From JAPPFW01 sp965200835 (GTDB lineage: Bacteria; Actinomycetota; Acidimicrobiia; Spongiisociales; Spongiisociaceae): DNA of 64,000 nucleotides. The stretch is taken from positions 1,550,001 to 1,614,000 of the forward strand of contig OZ241390.1 of the NCBI GenBank assembly GCA_965200835.1, read 5' to 3'. Below the pieces are notes generated by a model that worked only from the letters and a program-made list of their open reading frames with translations, was not told the origin of the DNA and searched no databases. Below, piece after piece: positions 9,019 through 18,300 of the stretch. Numbering within the stretch: the first letter of the stretch is position 1; each line of letters begins with the position of its first letter. Position numbers and translations under genes: made by a program.

Positions 9019-9555
9019 TTATCCGCCCATGATGGATCGCTCGTGTTCCAGGAGAAAGCGCTTGCGATCGAGACCGCCCCCATAGCCGTGCAGACGCCCG
9101 CTGGCCGCCACCACCCGGTGGCAGGGCAACACGATCGAAATGGGGTTGGCACCCAGTGCCCGCCCCGTAGCCCGAGCCGCCTTGGGGTTACCCACCATGG
9201 TGGCCACCTCCCCGTACGTCCGGACCTCTCCCGGAGGGATGGTGGCGGTAGCTCGCAGCACCCGACCCTGGAAGGGAGTGATCAGGGATCGATCGAGGGC
9301 GGGCTCGGGCAACAACTGCCCCGAGAAGTAGGCTTCCAACCAGGAACGGGCTTCGCCGATCGCGGCCGGCGAGTGGTGGACTTCCGGTGAGGGTGAGACC
9401 TTGGAAGCTACCGACTCGAGGATTCGATTCAGGTCACCGTTGCCGAACGAGATGGCCAGCACCCCGCGCCGAGAGACCAGGACGGTCAGACTTCCGATCG
9501 GAGAGGCCACCTCACCGTATGCAACCCGAGCTTCGGATCCTTCGAGATCAGGCAT
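9019..9555 (-). CDS. ogt: Methylated-DNA--[protein]-cysteine S-methyltransferase
   Basis: 178-residue suicide repair protein that transfers the methyl group from O6-methylguanine (or O4-methylthymine) to its own cysteine. The acceptor cysteine is in the PCHRV motif near residue 145, preceded by the helix-turn-helix region ATIPPGEVRTYGEVATMVGNP and the arginine finger ARATGRALGANP. The C-terminus GYGGGLDRKRFLLEHE is canonical. The ATG at 9555 is preferred to the GTG one codon upstream because the AAGGAAGGGG ribosome binding site is better spaced from it. It stands alone, without an Ada or AlkA partner. Confidence 0.95.
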   Translation of the reverse strand: MPDLEGSEARVAYGEVASPIGSLTVLVSRRGVLAISFGNGDLNRILESVASKVSPSPEVHHSPAAIGEARSWLEAYFSGQLLPEPALDRSLITPFQGRVLRATATIPPGEVRTYGEVATMVGNPKAARATGRALGANPISIVLPCHRVVAASGRLHGYGGGLDRKRFLLEHERSIMGG

Positions 9556-9596
9556 CACAATCCCCTTCCTTACGGAATTCCGGTTGTTGAGCAGAG

Positions 9597-10772
9597 CTAC
9601 CCGAGGGAAGCTACGAACTTCGCCACCGCCTCTTCGACCTCGTCGGAGCTGATGGTCAGCGGCGGAGCAAACCGGACCGTGTCGGCCGTTACGTTGTTGA
9701 CCAGCAGTCCGTTGGTCAAGGCCTTCCGGGTTACCTCAGCCGCTCGATCATCCTCCAGCATCGCACCGATCAGGAGTCCGCGTCCCCGCACGTCGGCTAC
9801 TTCCTTCACCTCCCTCAGCAGGGCCGTGAACTGTGCGCCCCGTTCTCGGCAGTTGGCCAGCAGGTCGCGGTTCTCGATCTCGTCGAGGACGGCCAGGGCG
9901 GCGGTGGTTATCACCGGCCCGCCTCCGAAGGTGGTGGCATGGTCGCCATAGTCGAAGGCGGCCGCTCGCTCGGTCGACAGGCAGGCGCCTATGGGTAGTC
10001 CGTTGGCCAGTGCTTTGGCGAGGGTGGCGATGTCGGGTTCGACTCCCAGCTGCTGCCAGGAGAACCACGAGCCGGTCCGGCCGATCCCTGCCTGAACATC
10101 GTCGAAGATCAGTAACACATCCAGCTCATTGCAAAGCGACCGAAGGTCCTGCAGGTATTGACGGCTCAGGGGGACCACCCCACCCTCACCCTGGGTGGTC
10201 TCGACCAGCACGCCGGCCGTCCTCGGGCTGATGGCGGCGATCATGGCGTCGATGTCGCCGGCGGGCACTTGGGGGAACCCGGATGGCAGGGGAGCGAATA
10301 CGGATTGTTTGTGAGGCTGGCCGGTGGCAGCCAGGGCGGCCAGGGTCCGGCCGTGGAAGGAGTCGGCCAGCGAGATGACTTCGTAACAGTCCGGCCCGCG
10401 ACGCTTCTGTCCCCAGCGGCGGGCCAGTTTGATAGCGGCCTCATTGGCAGTGGCCCCATCATTGGCGAAGAACACCCGGTCCAACCCGGACAGCTTCTTG
10501 AGCCGTTCTGCCAGACTCACTTGGGGCACCGTGTAATAGAGGTTGGAGACATGCACCAGCTTGGTCATCTGGCAGGCCACCGCGGCAGCTACCGCGGTAT
10601 TGGCATGGCCCACCGAGGCCACCGCTATACCGGCCAGGCAGTCCAGATAGGCTTTGCCCTGGTCGTCGTATAGTCGGCAGCCCTCACCGCGCACGAAGGT
10701 GACCGGGGCTCTTCCGTAGGTCTGCAGGATGGCATTAGCCTCCCGCTGGGCGATAGTGGTCGACTCGATCAT
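9597..10772 (-). CDS. argD: Acetylornithine aminotransferase
   Basis: 391-residue PLP enzyme converting N-acetylglutamate semialdehyde and glutamate to N-acetylornithine and 2-oxoglutarate. The sequence has the class-III aminotransferase PLP lysine in LAKALANGLPIGA (near residue 252), the cofactor-site aspartate in LLIFDDVQAGIGRTG, and FANDGATANEAAIKLAR in the N-terminal half. Usual bacterial ArgD has DEVQ where this has DDVQ. Its ATG overlaps the argB stop by four bases, so it is the last gene of argC-argB-argD. It could also act as succinyldiaminopimelate aminotransferase, as some ArgD proteins do. Confidence 0.93.
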   Translation of the reverse strand: MIESTTIAQREANAILQTYGRAPVTFVRGEGCRLYDDQGKAYLDCLAGIAVASVGHANTAVAAAVACQMTKLVHVSNLYYTVPQVSLAERLKKLSGLDRVFFANDGATANEAAIKLARRWGQKRRGPDCYEVISLADSFHGRTLAALAATGQPHKQSVFAPLPSGFPQVPAGDIDAMIAAISPRTAGVLVETTQGEGGVVPLSRQYLQDLRSLCNELDVLLIFDDVQAGIGRTGSWFSWQQLGVEPDIATLAKALANGLPIGACLSTERAAAFDYGDHATTFGGGPVITTAALAVLDEIENRDLLANCRERGAQFTALLREVKEVADVRGRGLLIGAMLEDDRAAEVTRKALTNGLLVNNVTADTVRFAPPLTISSDEVEEAVAKFVASLG

Positions 10773-11674
10773 CCTGCTCCTCCGGGTGTGATCATGGTTC
10801 CTATTCCTTCAGGCGTGAACACCTCGAGTAGCACAGCATGCTGGATACGCCCGTCGAGTATGTGAGCCTGGGGCACGCCCCTGTCCAGAGCTTCTATACA
10901 TGACCGGAGCTTGGGAACCATTCCCGCCGAGACGCTTCCCGTTGCTAAGAGGCTCCTCAGTTCGCTGGTGTCCATGCTATCGATGAGGCTGTCCTGATCG
11001 TTCAGATCCCGGAACAGACCTTCCACGTCGGTCAGGTATATGAGCTTTCTAGCTCCGAGCTCACCGGCCAGGGCGGCGGCTACCGAGTCGGCATTCAGGT
11101 TGTGTACCTCGCCATCCTGGCTCAGGGCGAGGGGCGCGACTACCGGAACCACACCCCGGTCGAGCAGGCCGCCGATGAGGTCCCGATCCACGCGCACGAT
11201 CTCGCCCACGTATCCCAGCTCGGGTGACTTCTGCCGGGAGGTCAGCAGGCCACCATCGATACCCGTGAGTCCTACCGCTCCGGTCCCGTGGGACGAGAGC
11301 AGGCGCACTATGTCGGGATTGATTTCACCGGCCAGCGTCCTTTGCGCTACCCGAAGGGTGGCCCGATCCGTTACGCGCAGCCCGTCGACCCATTGCGCCT
11401 CCACACCTTCCCGAGCCATGGCCCTAGTGATGTGGGGACCGCCGCCGTGGACCACGATCGGACGTAGCCCAACCAGTCCCAGCAGGGTGATGTCGCCGGC
11501 GAAACTGGTCCTCAGCGCCTCGTCCACCATGGCGGAGCCCCCGTACTTCACCACCACCACAGACCCGGCGAACTGGCGGATGTAGGGCATGGCTTCGGTG
11601 AGTACCCGCGCCTTGGCCATGGTGGTGGCTATACGAGAGCGACGTACGGTGGGGGCGGTGTGGCCGGTGGTCAT
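10769..11674 (-). CDS. argB: Acetylglutamate kinase
   Basis: 301-residue amino-acid kinase that phosphorylates N-acetylglutamate in arginine synthesis. Motifs: VVKYGGSAM (ATP-binding lysine), LLGLVGLRPIVVHGGGPHI, DRVTLR-like substrate loop, VVAPLALSQDGEVHNLNADSVA, and the C-terminal AGMVPKLRSCIEAL/HILDGRIQHAVLLEVFT. The ATG at 11674 follows argC by 28 bases and gives the standard length; an upstream extension would read antisense-type sequence through argC. The long N-terminal helix (RRSRIATTMAKARVLTEAMPYIRQF) is the type seen in arginine-inhibited hexameric kinases, so feedback inhibition is likely. Confidence 0.95.
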   Translation of the reverse strand: MTTGHTAPTVRRSRIATTMAKARVLTEAMPYIRQFAGSVVVVKYGGSAMVDEALRTSFAGDITLLGLVGLRPIVVHGGGPHITRAMAREGVEAQWVDGLRVTDRATLRVAQRTLAGEINPDIVRLLSSHGTGAVGLTGIDGGLLTSRQKSPELGYVGEIVRVDRDLIGGLLDRGVVPVVAPLALSQDGEVHNLNADSVAAALAGELGARKLIYLTDVEGLFRDLNDQDSLIDSMDTSELRSLLATGSVSAGMVPKLRSCIEALDRGVPQAHILDGRIQHAVLLEVFTPEGIGTMITPGGAG

Positions 11675-11702
11675 CGACGCTGGTCCTTCCGGTGGGACGC
11701 GG

Positions 11703-12722
11703 TCATGGCAACCATCCGGCGGCGGCCAGTCCGGCCGTCTCGGGAAACCCGAGGGCCAGGTTGGCACACTGGATGGCCTGGCCGGCCGCGCCTTTGATGA
11801 GGTTGTCGATGGCCACCGTGACGATGGCTCGCCCGCTGTGATCGTCCTCGACCGCATGGATAAATACCCGATTGGAACCGACTACCCAGCGGGTCTGGGG
11901 GGGCTGATGGATCACCTCCACGAACTGCGCCGCTGCATAGGCCTTGATTAGCAGGTCGGCGATCGGCGTGTCCCCGGCCAGGTCGGCGGAACAGGTCGAG
12001 AGGATTCCCCGCTGGATGGGTACCAGATGGGGGGTGAACTGCACAGTCACCGCGTTGCCCGTGGCGGCTTCCAATCCCATCTCGATCTCGGGTCGATGGC
12101 GATGGGTGGCGATCCCATAGGCGTTGACGCTCTCGGCCACTGCGCCGAACATCAGGTGCGGCTTCAGCCCGCGCCCCGCTCCGGTAACGCCCGACATGGA
12201 GTCCACCACGATCGGACCGTCGATTGCGCCGGCGGCCAGCAATGGTGCTAGGCCGAGCAATGCCGAGGTGGGGTAGCAGCCCGGAACGGCCACCCGGGAG
12301 GCACCGGGTAGGGCGTCGCCGAACAGCTCCGGTAGGCCGTATACCCAGGTGTCCATCTGATCGGGGAGAGGATGGGGACTGTCGTAGGCTGCCTCGTACC
12401 GCTCCGGATTGTCCATCCGATAGTCGCTGCCCAGATCGAACACGGCCGTCCCGGCTTCGGCGAGCCGGTGGCCGATCTCCCAGGAGGCACCGTGCGGGAG
12501 CGCCAGGAAGGCCACCTCGACCTGGGGCAACCGGTCGGGATCGATCGCTTCCAGCACGCGATCCCCGCTCCAAAGATGGGGATGGGCTTCGCCGAGGGCA
12601 GCACCGGCTCGGGTGTGGGCGCCCAGGTATGAAGCAACCAGCGATGGGTGCTCATCGACGAGGCGTACCAGTTCGCCTCCGGCATATCCGGAGGCACCAA
12701 ATATGGCGGTGTTTAGCGTCAT
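11703..12722 (-). CDS. argC: N-acetyl-gamma-glutamyl-phosphate reductase
   Basis: 339-residue NADPH-dependent reductase making N-acetylglutamate semialdehyde. The Rossmann start IFGASGYAGGELVRL and the catalytic cysteine in VAVPGCYPTSALLGL (near residue 150) are intact, as are GVTGAGRGLKPHLMF and FTPHLVPIQRGILST. It is the first gene of argC-argB-argD. argJ (ornithine acetyltransferase), which usually sits between argC and argB in actinobacteria, is absent here, so acetyl recycling or deacetylation must be encoded elsewhere. The 54 bases upstream hold no clear arginine-repressor box. Confidence 0.95.
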   Translation of the reverse strand: MTLNTAIFGASGYAGGELVRLVDEHPSLVASYLGAHTRAGAALGEAHPHLWSGDRVLEAIDPDRLPQVEVAFLALPHGASWEIGHRLAEAGTAVFDLGSDYRMDNPERYEAAYDSPHPLPDQMDTWVYGLPELFGDALPGASRVAVPGCYPTSALLGLAPLLAAGAIDGPIVVDSMSGVTGAGRGLKPHLMFGAVAESVNAYGIATHRHRPEIEMGLEAATGNAVTVQFTPHLVPIQRGILSTCSADLAGDTPIADLLIKAYAAAQFVEVIHQPPQTRWVVGSNRVFIHAVEDDHSGRAIVTVAIDNLIKGAAGQAIQCANLALGFPETAGLAAAGWLP

Positions 12723-12776
12723 ACGCGCATGATCATACAGGCCACTGCAGAGTTATGCAGAACCTAACCCGCCAGG

Positions 12777-13733
12777 TTAGATCCGGTTTACCGCGGCCAT
12801 CACCGGCTCTCCGGCCAGCCCGCCCACTACCGACTGCGCGACATGGAGCCCGGCCTTGTGCTGTGCCTCCACGGTCGAGGCTCCCAGGTGAGGGGTCAGA
12901 ACCACCTCGGGCAGCTCGATGAGGGGACCTCCCTGGAGAGGCTCCTCGGAGAACACGTCCAGGGCTGCCCCAGCCACCTGTCCATCCCGGATGGCTTCGG
13001 CCAGGGCTTCCTCATCGATGATCCCGCCCCGGGAGGCGTTGACGATCCTGATCCCCGGTTTGGCCTTGGCGAAGGCTTCCCTGTCCAGCAGGTTCTCGGT
13101 CTCCGGAGTGCGCGGCAGATGGAGAGACACGAAGTCCGAGGTGGCCAGCAATAAGTCGAGGTCCATGAGTTCGGCTCCAGCTTCGCGAGCCTGGTCGGCC
13201 GTGACATAAGGGTCACAGGCGACCACGCGCATCCCGAACGCGAGCGCTCGGTCGGTAACCAGCCGGCCGATCCGGCCCAGACCCACCAGTCCTAGGGTCT
13301 TGCCATCGAGCTCGACGCCCCGAAAGGCAGCCCGATCCCAGCGTCCCGACCGCATCGAAGCATCAGCCCGAGCGATGTTGCGTGCCTGGGAAAGGAGCAG
13401 CCCGAAAGCATGCTCGGCGGCCGAGACACTGTTGGCGAAGGGCGCGTTCACCACCAGCACGCCCCGCCGGGTGGCCGCCTCCAGGTCGATGTTGTCGACC
13501 CCCACGCCGGCCCGGCCGACCACTCGTAGGCGGGGTGCTGCATCCATGAGATCCCCATCCACCCGGGTACCGCTGCGGACGACAAGCGCTTCGGCGTTCG
13601 CCAGCAGTTCCATCAGGCGGGCTCGGCTCTCCCCGGCAGCCTCGACGACCTCACAGGTTCGCCGCAGATGCTCGGCGCAAGTCGATGCCAGTACCTCGGC
13701 TATCACAACTGTTGGACGGTCGCCCGGACTCAT
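12777..13733 (-). CDS. D-3-phosphoglycerate dehydrogenase-like 2-hydroxyacid dehydrogenase (short form)
   Basis: 318-residue NAD-dependent D-2-hydroxyacid dehydrogenase, closest in motif content to SerA (first step of serine synthesis). It shows VVGRAGVGVDNID, the nucleotide-binding LGLVGLGRIGRLV, catalytic arginine in NASRGGIID, glutamate in the EALAEAI/SEEP region, and histidine in LTPHLGAST. It ends right after the catalytic domain, so it lacks the ASB and ACT domains (about 200 residues) of long actinobacterial SerA and would escape serine feedback through an ACT domain. The ATG at 13733 follows a GGGGGTGAG ribosome binding site. Other 2-hydroxyacids are possible substrates. Confidence 0.85.
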   Translation of the reverse strand: MSPGDRPTVVIAEVLASTCAEHLRRTCEVVEAAGESRARLMELLANAEALVVRSGTRVDGDLMDAAPRLRVVGRAGVGVDNIDLEAATRRGVLVVNAPFANSVSAAEHAFGLLLSQARNIARADASMRSGRWDRAAFRGVELDGKTLGLVGLGRIGRLVTDRALAFGMRVVACDPYVTADQAREAGAELMDLDLLLATSDFVSLHLPRTPETENLLDREAFAKAKPGIRIVNASRGGIIDEEALAEAIRDGQVAGAALDVFSEEPLQGGPLIELPEVVLTPHLGASTVEAQHKAGLHVAQSVVGGLAGEPVMAAVNRI

Positions 13734-14120
13734 GGATCTCACCCCCGGTCAGCTAGCCAGATTTTGCCCAACCCTGCCCCGTCCGGCAACCCGTTGCGAG
13801 CCCAGCCGAGCGGGGCGACCACGCCTCCCGATTCACCACCATCCATTGATAGGCTGGCCCGATGCCGGCGTGCGAGAGCGGCCCGAGTCGAGAAGCTACG
13901 AGATCCACGACCTGCTCAGATTCGTGGCGAGCGGCACCAGCAGGATACCCCATTCCCGTGAGGATATCGCCCGAGACCGAGCTCATCGAGGAGCGCCGGT
14001 GCGAGGCATGGGAGACGATGTGGATGGCTTCGCACACGCCCGTGCTGGATGGGAGCGCGTGACCCGATCATCATTGCCTTCGATCTAGTTGGTCCGTTTG
14101 TGATAGGTGTGTTCTAACAA
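13734..14120. other. Divergent intergenic region upstream of the hipA/helicase operon
   Basis: 387 bases between the leftward SerA-like gene and the rightward HipA-like gene. I looked for a HipB-type helix-turn-helix gene on both strands and found none; the open frames here have no recognisable fold. It must hold the promoter of the helicase operon. The last 40 bases before the ATG at 14121 are more AT-rich (including gttctaacaa) but no clear promoter boxes or palindrome can be defended. Confidence 0.5.
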
Positions 14121-15350
14121 ATGGCGGACACCCGAGTCGATGTCGCCTCGGTTCTCCTTTACGGACAACCGGTGGGTCACCTGGAGTCCGCCAAGGGCAC
14201 TCATCGCTTTGAGCTGACCGAGGAGTACCGACAAACCCACCGACGGCCGGTCTTGGGACAGGTCTTTGAAGAGCGCCCTCATCACCAGTGGAGACAGGCG
14301 ATGCGCATGCCCCAATGGTTCTCCAACCTGCTCCCCGAAAGCAAGCTGCGAGACCTCATCGCAGCGGAGCATGGGACAAGCTCGGCTAACGAGTTCCGGC
14401 TACTCATGCCTGTGGGATCCGACCTTCCTGGCGCTGTGGAGGTAATTCCCGAATCCCCACACTTCCATACTCGCGAGTCCAGGCTTGATAACGACAGTGA
14501 TCCCATGATTCGCTTCTCGCTGGCGGGTGTGCAGTTGAAGTTGTCGATGATCTGGTCGGGACAGACCCTTGTGCTTCCCGGAGTGGGTGATTTGAGTGAC
14601 CATCTGGTGAAACTACCACCTAGGGAGTTCGACGGCGTGACCGAGAAAGAGTTCGCGATGATGACCTGGGCCAAGCGAGCTGGTATAGAGATCCCCGAAT
14701 GCGAGGTTGTATCATCTGACAATCTCGGTCCATTGCCGTCTGGGTTCCGGCTCTTGATAGGCATAAAGGTATATGTAGTCCAGCGGTTCGACCGTGCTCC
14801 TCCAGCATCGGATACGGACAGACGAATGCATATGGAAGACCTGAACTAGGTGCTTAACAACTGGCCCGATGGCTGGTCTAAGTACCAGGCAGCGAGCTTC
14901 GAACGCCTCGGCCGGATTATCGATACCCTCTGCGGGGAGGATGACTTCCTGGAGTACGTGCGGCGGTTGACCTTCTGCATTGCGATCGGCAACGAGGATG
15001 CTCACCTCAAGAACTGGACGATCATCTACCCGGATCGGATCCGGCCGCGTCTCTCTCCGGCATACGATCTGGTGTCCACCATTCAATACGAGGATCTGGA
15101 TCGGGGTATGGCCCTCAAGCTGGGCCGGTCTCGCAGGGCCGAACGAGTAGATCTGGCGACCATGGAACGTCTCGCTAGAGGTACGGGAGTGGACTCAGCA
15201 CGGGTTCGTTCTACCGTGCTGAAGACCCTCGAGAGGATACGGACCGCCTGGCAGTCGATCAACGCCGATCTGCCGATCACCAAGGGCTTTCGTAGCCGGT
15301 TGAGGAACTACCAGAAGACCGTACGACTGCTTCGGGGACATGTCATATGA
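14121..15350 (+). pseudogene. HipA-like serine/threonine kinase interrupted by an in-frame amber codon
   Basis: Two stretches in one frame, 242 and 167 codons, are separated only by TAG at 14847-14849; joined they give 409 residues, the usual HipA length. The first part has the HipA N-terminal (couple) domain and kinase N-lobe (FSLAGVQLKLSM; STG-like loop; LVKLP). The second has the catalytic GNEDAHLKNW (D near codon 293) and the metal-binding AYDLVS (D near codon 316). HipA proteins usually read EDF-A-Q at the break, so CAG (Gln) to TAG is the simplest cause. HipA phosphorylates glutamyl-tRNA synthetase or other targets. No HipB partner is present. It overlaps the next gene by four bases (ATGA). 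Truncation, sequencing error or suppression are all possible. Confidence 0.85.
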
Positions 15351-18300
15351 TCGCATCCGGTTATCAGGAGGGTCTGGTCGATCTCCGCGCCCAGCACGGT
15401 CAGCGGAATCAGACCGTGCTGGGTGAGCAGGGTGTGGCGGATCGTTTCGTGGTCTTCGACTTGGAAACTGACGGCATTAGAGGCGAGATCATCGAGATCG
15501 GCGCGGTGCTGTGCTCCGGTGATGAAGTGCTCGACACCTTCGACAGTCTGGTGAGACGGAAACTGCCCTTGGAGGGACAGACCACCGATCTCACCGGGTT
15601 GTCGGATGGTGATTTGGTCGGCGCTCCCGGGCTGGCAGATGTCCTGGCACGGTTCTTGGCATTCTCCGACGGCTTGCCACTGGTAGCCCACAACGGGTTC
15701 GGGTTCGACTTCCCCAAGCTTGACGAGGCGGCCCGGCGAGTAGGCTTGGAGATCCGGTCGCAGACCAGGCTCGACACTCTCGAGCTGGCCCACATAGTTC
15801 TGCCTCGCGCCGGAGACGGCATGATCCGCAACGTTGACGGAACTACCCCTCCCAAGGGGCGCCGTCTGGAGCAACTGGCCGACTGGTTCAGACTGGAGCA
15901 TGGCACCCTCCACCGAGCGCTGAACGATGCTCTCCTCACGCATCGGATCATGATGAAGCTGCTCGAAGTGCTCAGCCAGGACGAGCCAGCCCGCCGGCTC
16001 CAACGCTGGATCCTGGCCAGGGGTAAGCACCCATGGGCTCGGTTCAGTACTGCTGAGCCCGGTGAGCCTCCCGATCTGGCAGAGGTAGTCCCGCTGCCGC
16101 GGACTATTACGCGGGCGCCGCCCACCGGAAAGTTCGACATCGGGGCCCTACAGCGAGCCTTCCAGTCGGGTGGCGCACTGATGGTCGATCGGGAACCGAG
16201 ACCGCCCCAGGCGGACATGGCACTCACCATCTCGAAGGCACTTTCTGGGGGTGGGAGGCACCTGATCGAAGCGCCCACCGGCACCGGCAAGACCCTGGCC
16301 TATCTGGTTCCTGCCATTGAGTACGCCCGATCGTCAGGCCGGACAGTGGTGATATCCACCTTCACCCGGGTACTCCAGAACCAGATCCTGGCCACTCTGG
16401 AGGAACTGGGGCAGGAGATCGGACAGTTCAACTGGACGATCCTCAAAGGCCGCCACAACTACCTCCGCCTCGACTCGTTGGAAGCCGAGCTCGATGAGAA
16501 ACCACCAGACCCATCCACCGCCCTGGCGCTGGCGATCATCTGCGGCTGGGTGGCCGAGACTCCCACCGGGGACTGGGGAGACCTACGAACGAGCGCTATC
16601 AACCGCCGTTTGCCCGCTCTGGCGCTGCTGCAATGGAAGCTCCGGGTAGAAGACTTCAGGGGACCGGCCTTCACGCCTCTCGACCAGCGTGACTTCTATC
16701 GGCGGGCAGTCGACGGGCTAAAGAACGCGCACATAGCCATCCTCAACCACTCCCTGCTGGTCTCTTCCGGGAAGTGGCGGATGTACGCCCAGCACGCCGT
16801 CCTCGACGAGGCCCACCAGCTGGAAGAGGCCGCCACCGCTGCGCTCTCGAAGGAGATCAGCAGGCGTGATCTCGACCAGATGTGCAAGGCGATCGATCAT
16901 CCCTCCGGCTGGGGCACGATCCAGCGGCTCAAGCGGGCCATCCGTTGGCAGGCGCTCGACCAAGGGACCAGATCGAGGATCCGGTCCGCTCTGGACGACC
17001 TATCCGGTGCCACGACCAACGTGGCTGCCGAGATGGTGCGTTTCGGTAAGGTGATGACGGAGTACGTACGGGTGCAGACCGGCGCGCAGCGGGCCGAGGT
17101 CGAGCAGTACGAGATCTCGTATCACATCAGACCAGGTATCGACCCGGTGCGTTCTGCCTACCGGCCGGTGATCGAGCGGGCCATAGCCCTGCGGACGGCC
17201 CTCGAGCAGCAGGCTGACACCTTCAACCAGATCCACGTCCCTGCCGAGCTACATGGTCGCTACCGGCGGCAGAACCTGGAGGACGAGCTCAGGCGCTTGG
17301 GCCGGGAGGCTCGAAGGGCTGCCCGCCTCATTGACCAGACCGTGTGGGCAGAGGAGTCCGAGGTCTCGATCAACATCTGCGACCTACGGATGGAGGACGG
17401 TGACTGGTCATGGAAGCTCCGCCGAGTGCCGGCTTCTGTGTCACAGCAGTTGAGCGAGATCTGGCAATCGCTGGACACCGTGGTGCTCACGTCCGCCACG
17501 CTCAGCGTGTGTGGGGACTTCGGTTTCCTGATCCGTACTCTGGGCATCGAGTATGCCGAGACCACCGCCAGGCTCCCCAGCCCATTCGACCGCCTGCGCG
17601 ATCACCATCTCATCATATACACCGACTACCTACCGGCTCCGCGAGGTGGATTGATCGATGAGTTCACCAAGGCCGAAGCCGCCGAGATTCCCCGCCTGTT
17701 CATCCTTACCGGCGGTCGAGGGATGGCCCTCATGACGGCCCGGTCCCGCTTGGTGCAGGTGCGCGACCACGCCCGCCCCTACCTAGAGGATCAGGGTCTG
17801 ATATTGCTGGCACAGGAGGATGACTCCGCGGCCGCCCTGGTGGAGCGTATGAACGCGGAGACCAACACCTCGCTGGTGGCGCTCCGTTCCTTCTGGGAAG
17901 GAGTTGACATACCCGGCGAGGCTCTGAGCTTGCTGATTATTGAGAAGATCCCCTTCGATTCTCCTGGCGACCCGGTAGTCAGTATGCGCATGTCCCTGCT
18001 GGAGGAGCGAGGGCGAGATCCCTTCGCTGACGACCTGGTGCCTCGCGCCACGCTTCGGTTCGTCCAGGGGGTAGGTCGGTTGATCAGGACTAACGAGGAC
18101 GTCGGGGTCACTGTGGTGCTGGACAGTCGTCTGCGCCGGCCCACTCCCTATCGCGACCGGATGCGAAACAGTCTGATCGGACCACCGAGATCAGCGGATG
18201 CGGACACGGCTATCGAGGCGTACGACCTCATTGCCTCCCAGCTGAGCATCGACCTCGATGCAACCCTGCGACGCCGGATCGGCTCCATTCCCGAGGCCGA

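Noticed and set aside
12723..12776. Arginine-repressor (ARG) box upstream of argC
   Set aside because: Half-matching TGCATAA and TGCAG elements exist but do not form the symmetric 18-base site; the match is too poor.
13734..14120. HipB-type antitoxin gene upstream of the HipA-like gene
   Set aside because: No helix-turn-helix motif or plausible short gene could be found on either strand; the open frames there have no recognisable fold.
14847..14849. TAG in the HipA-like gene read as pyrrolysine
   Set aside because: No pyl genes are visible and the position is Gln in homologues, so a nonsense substitution is simpler.
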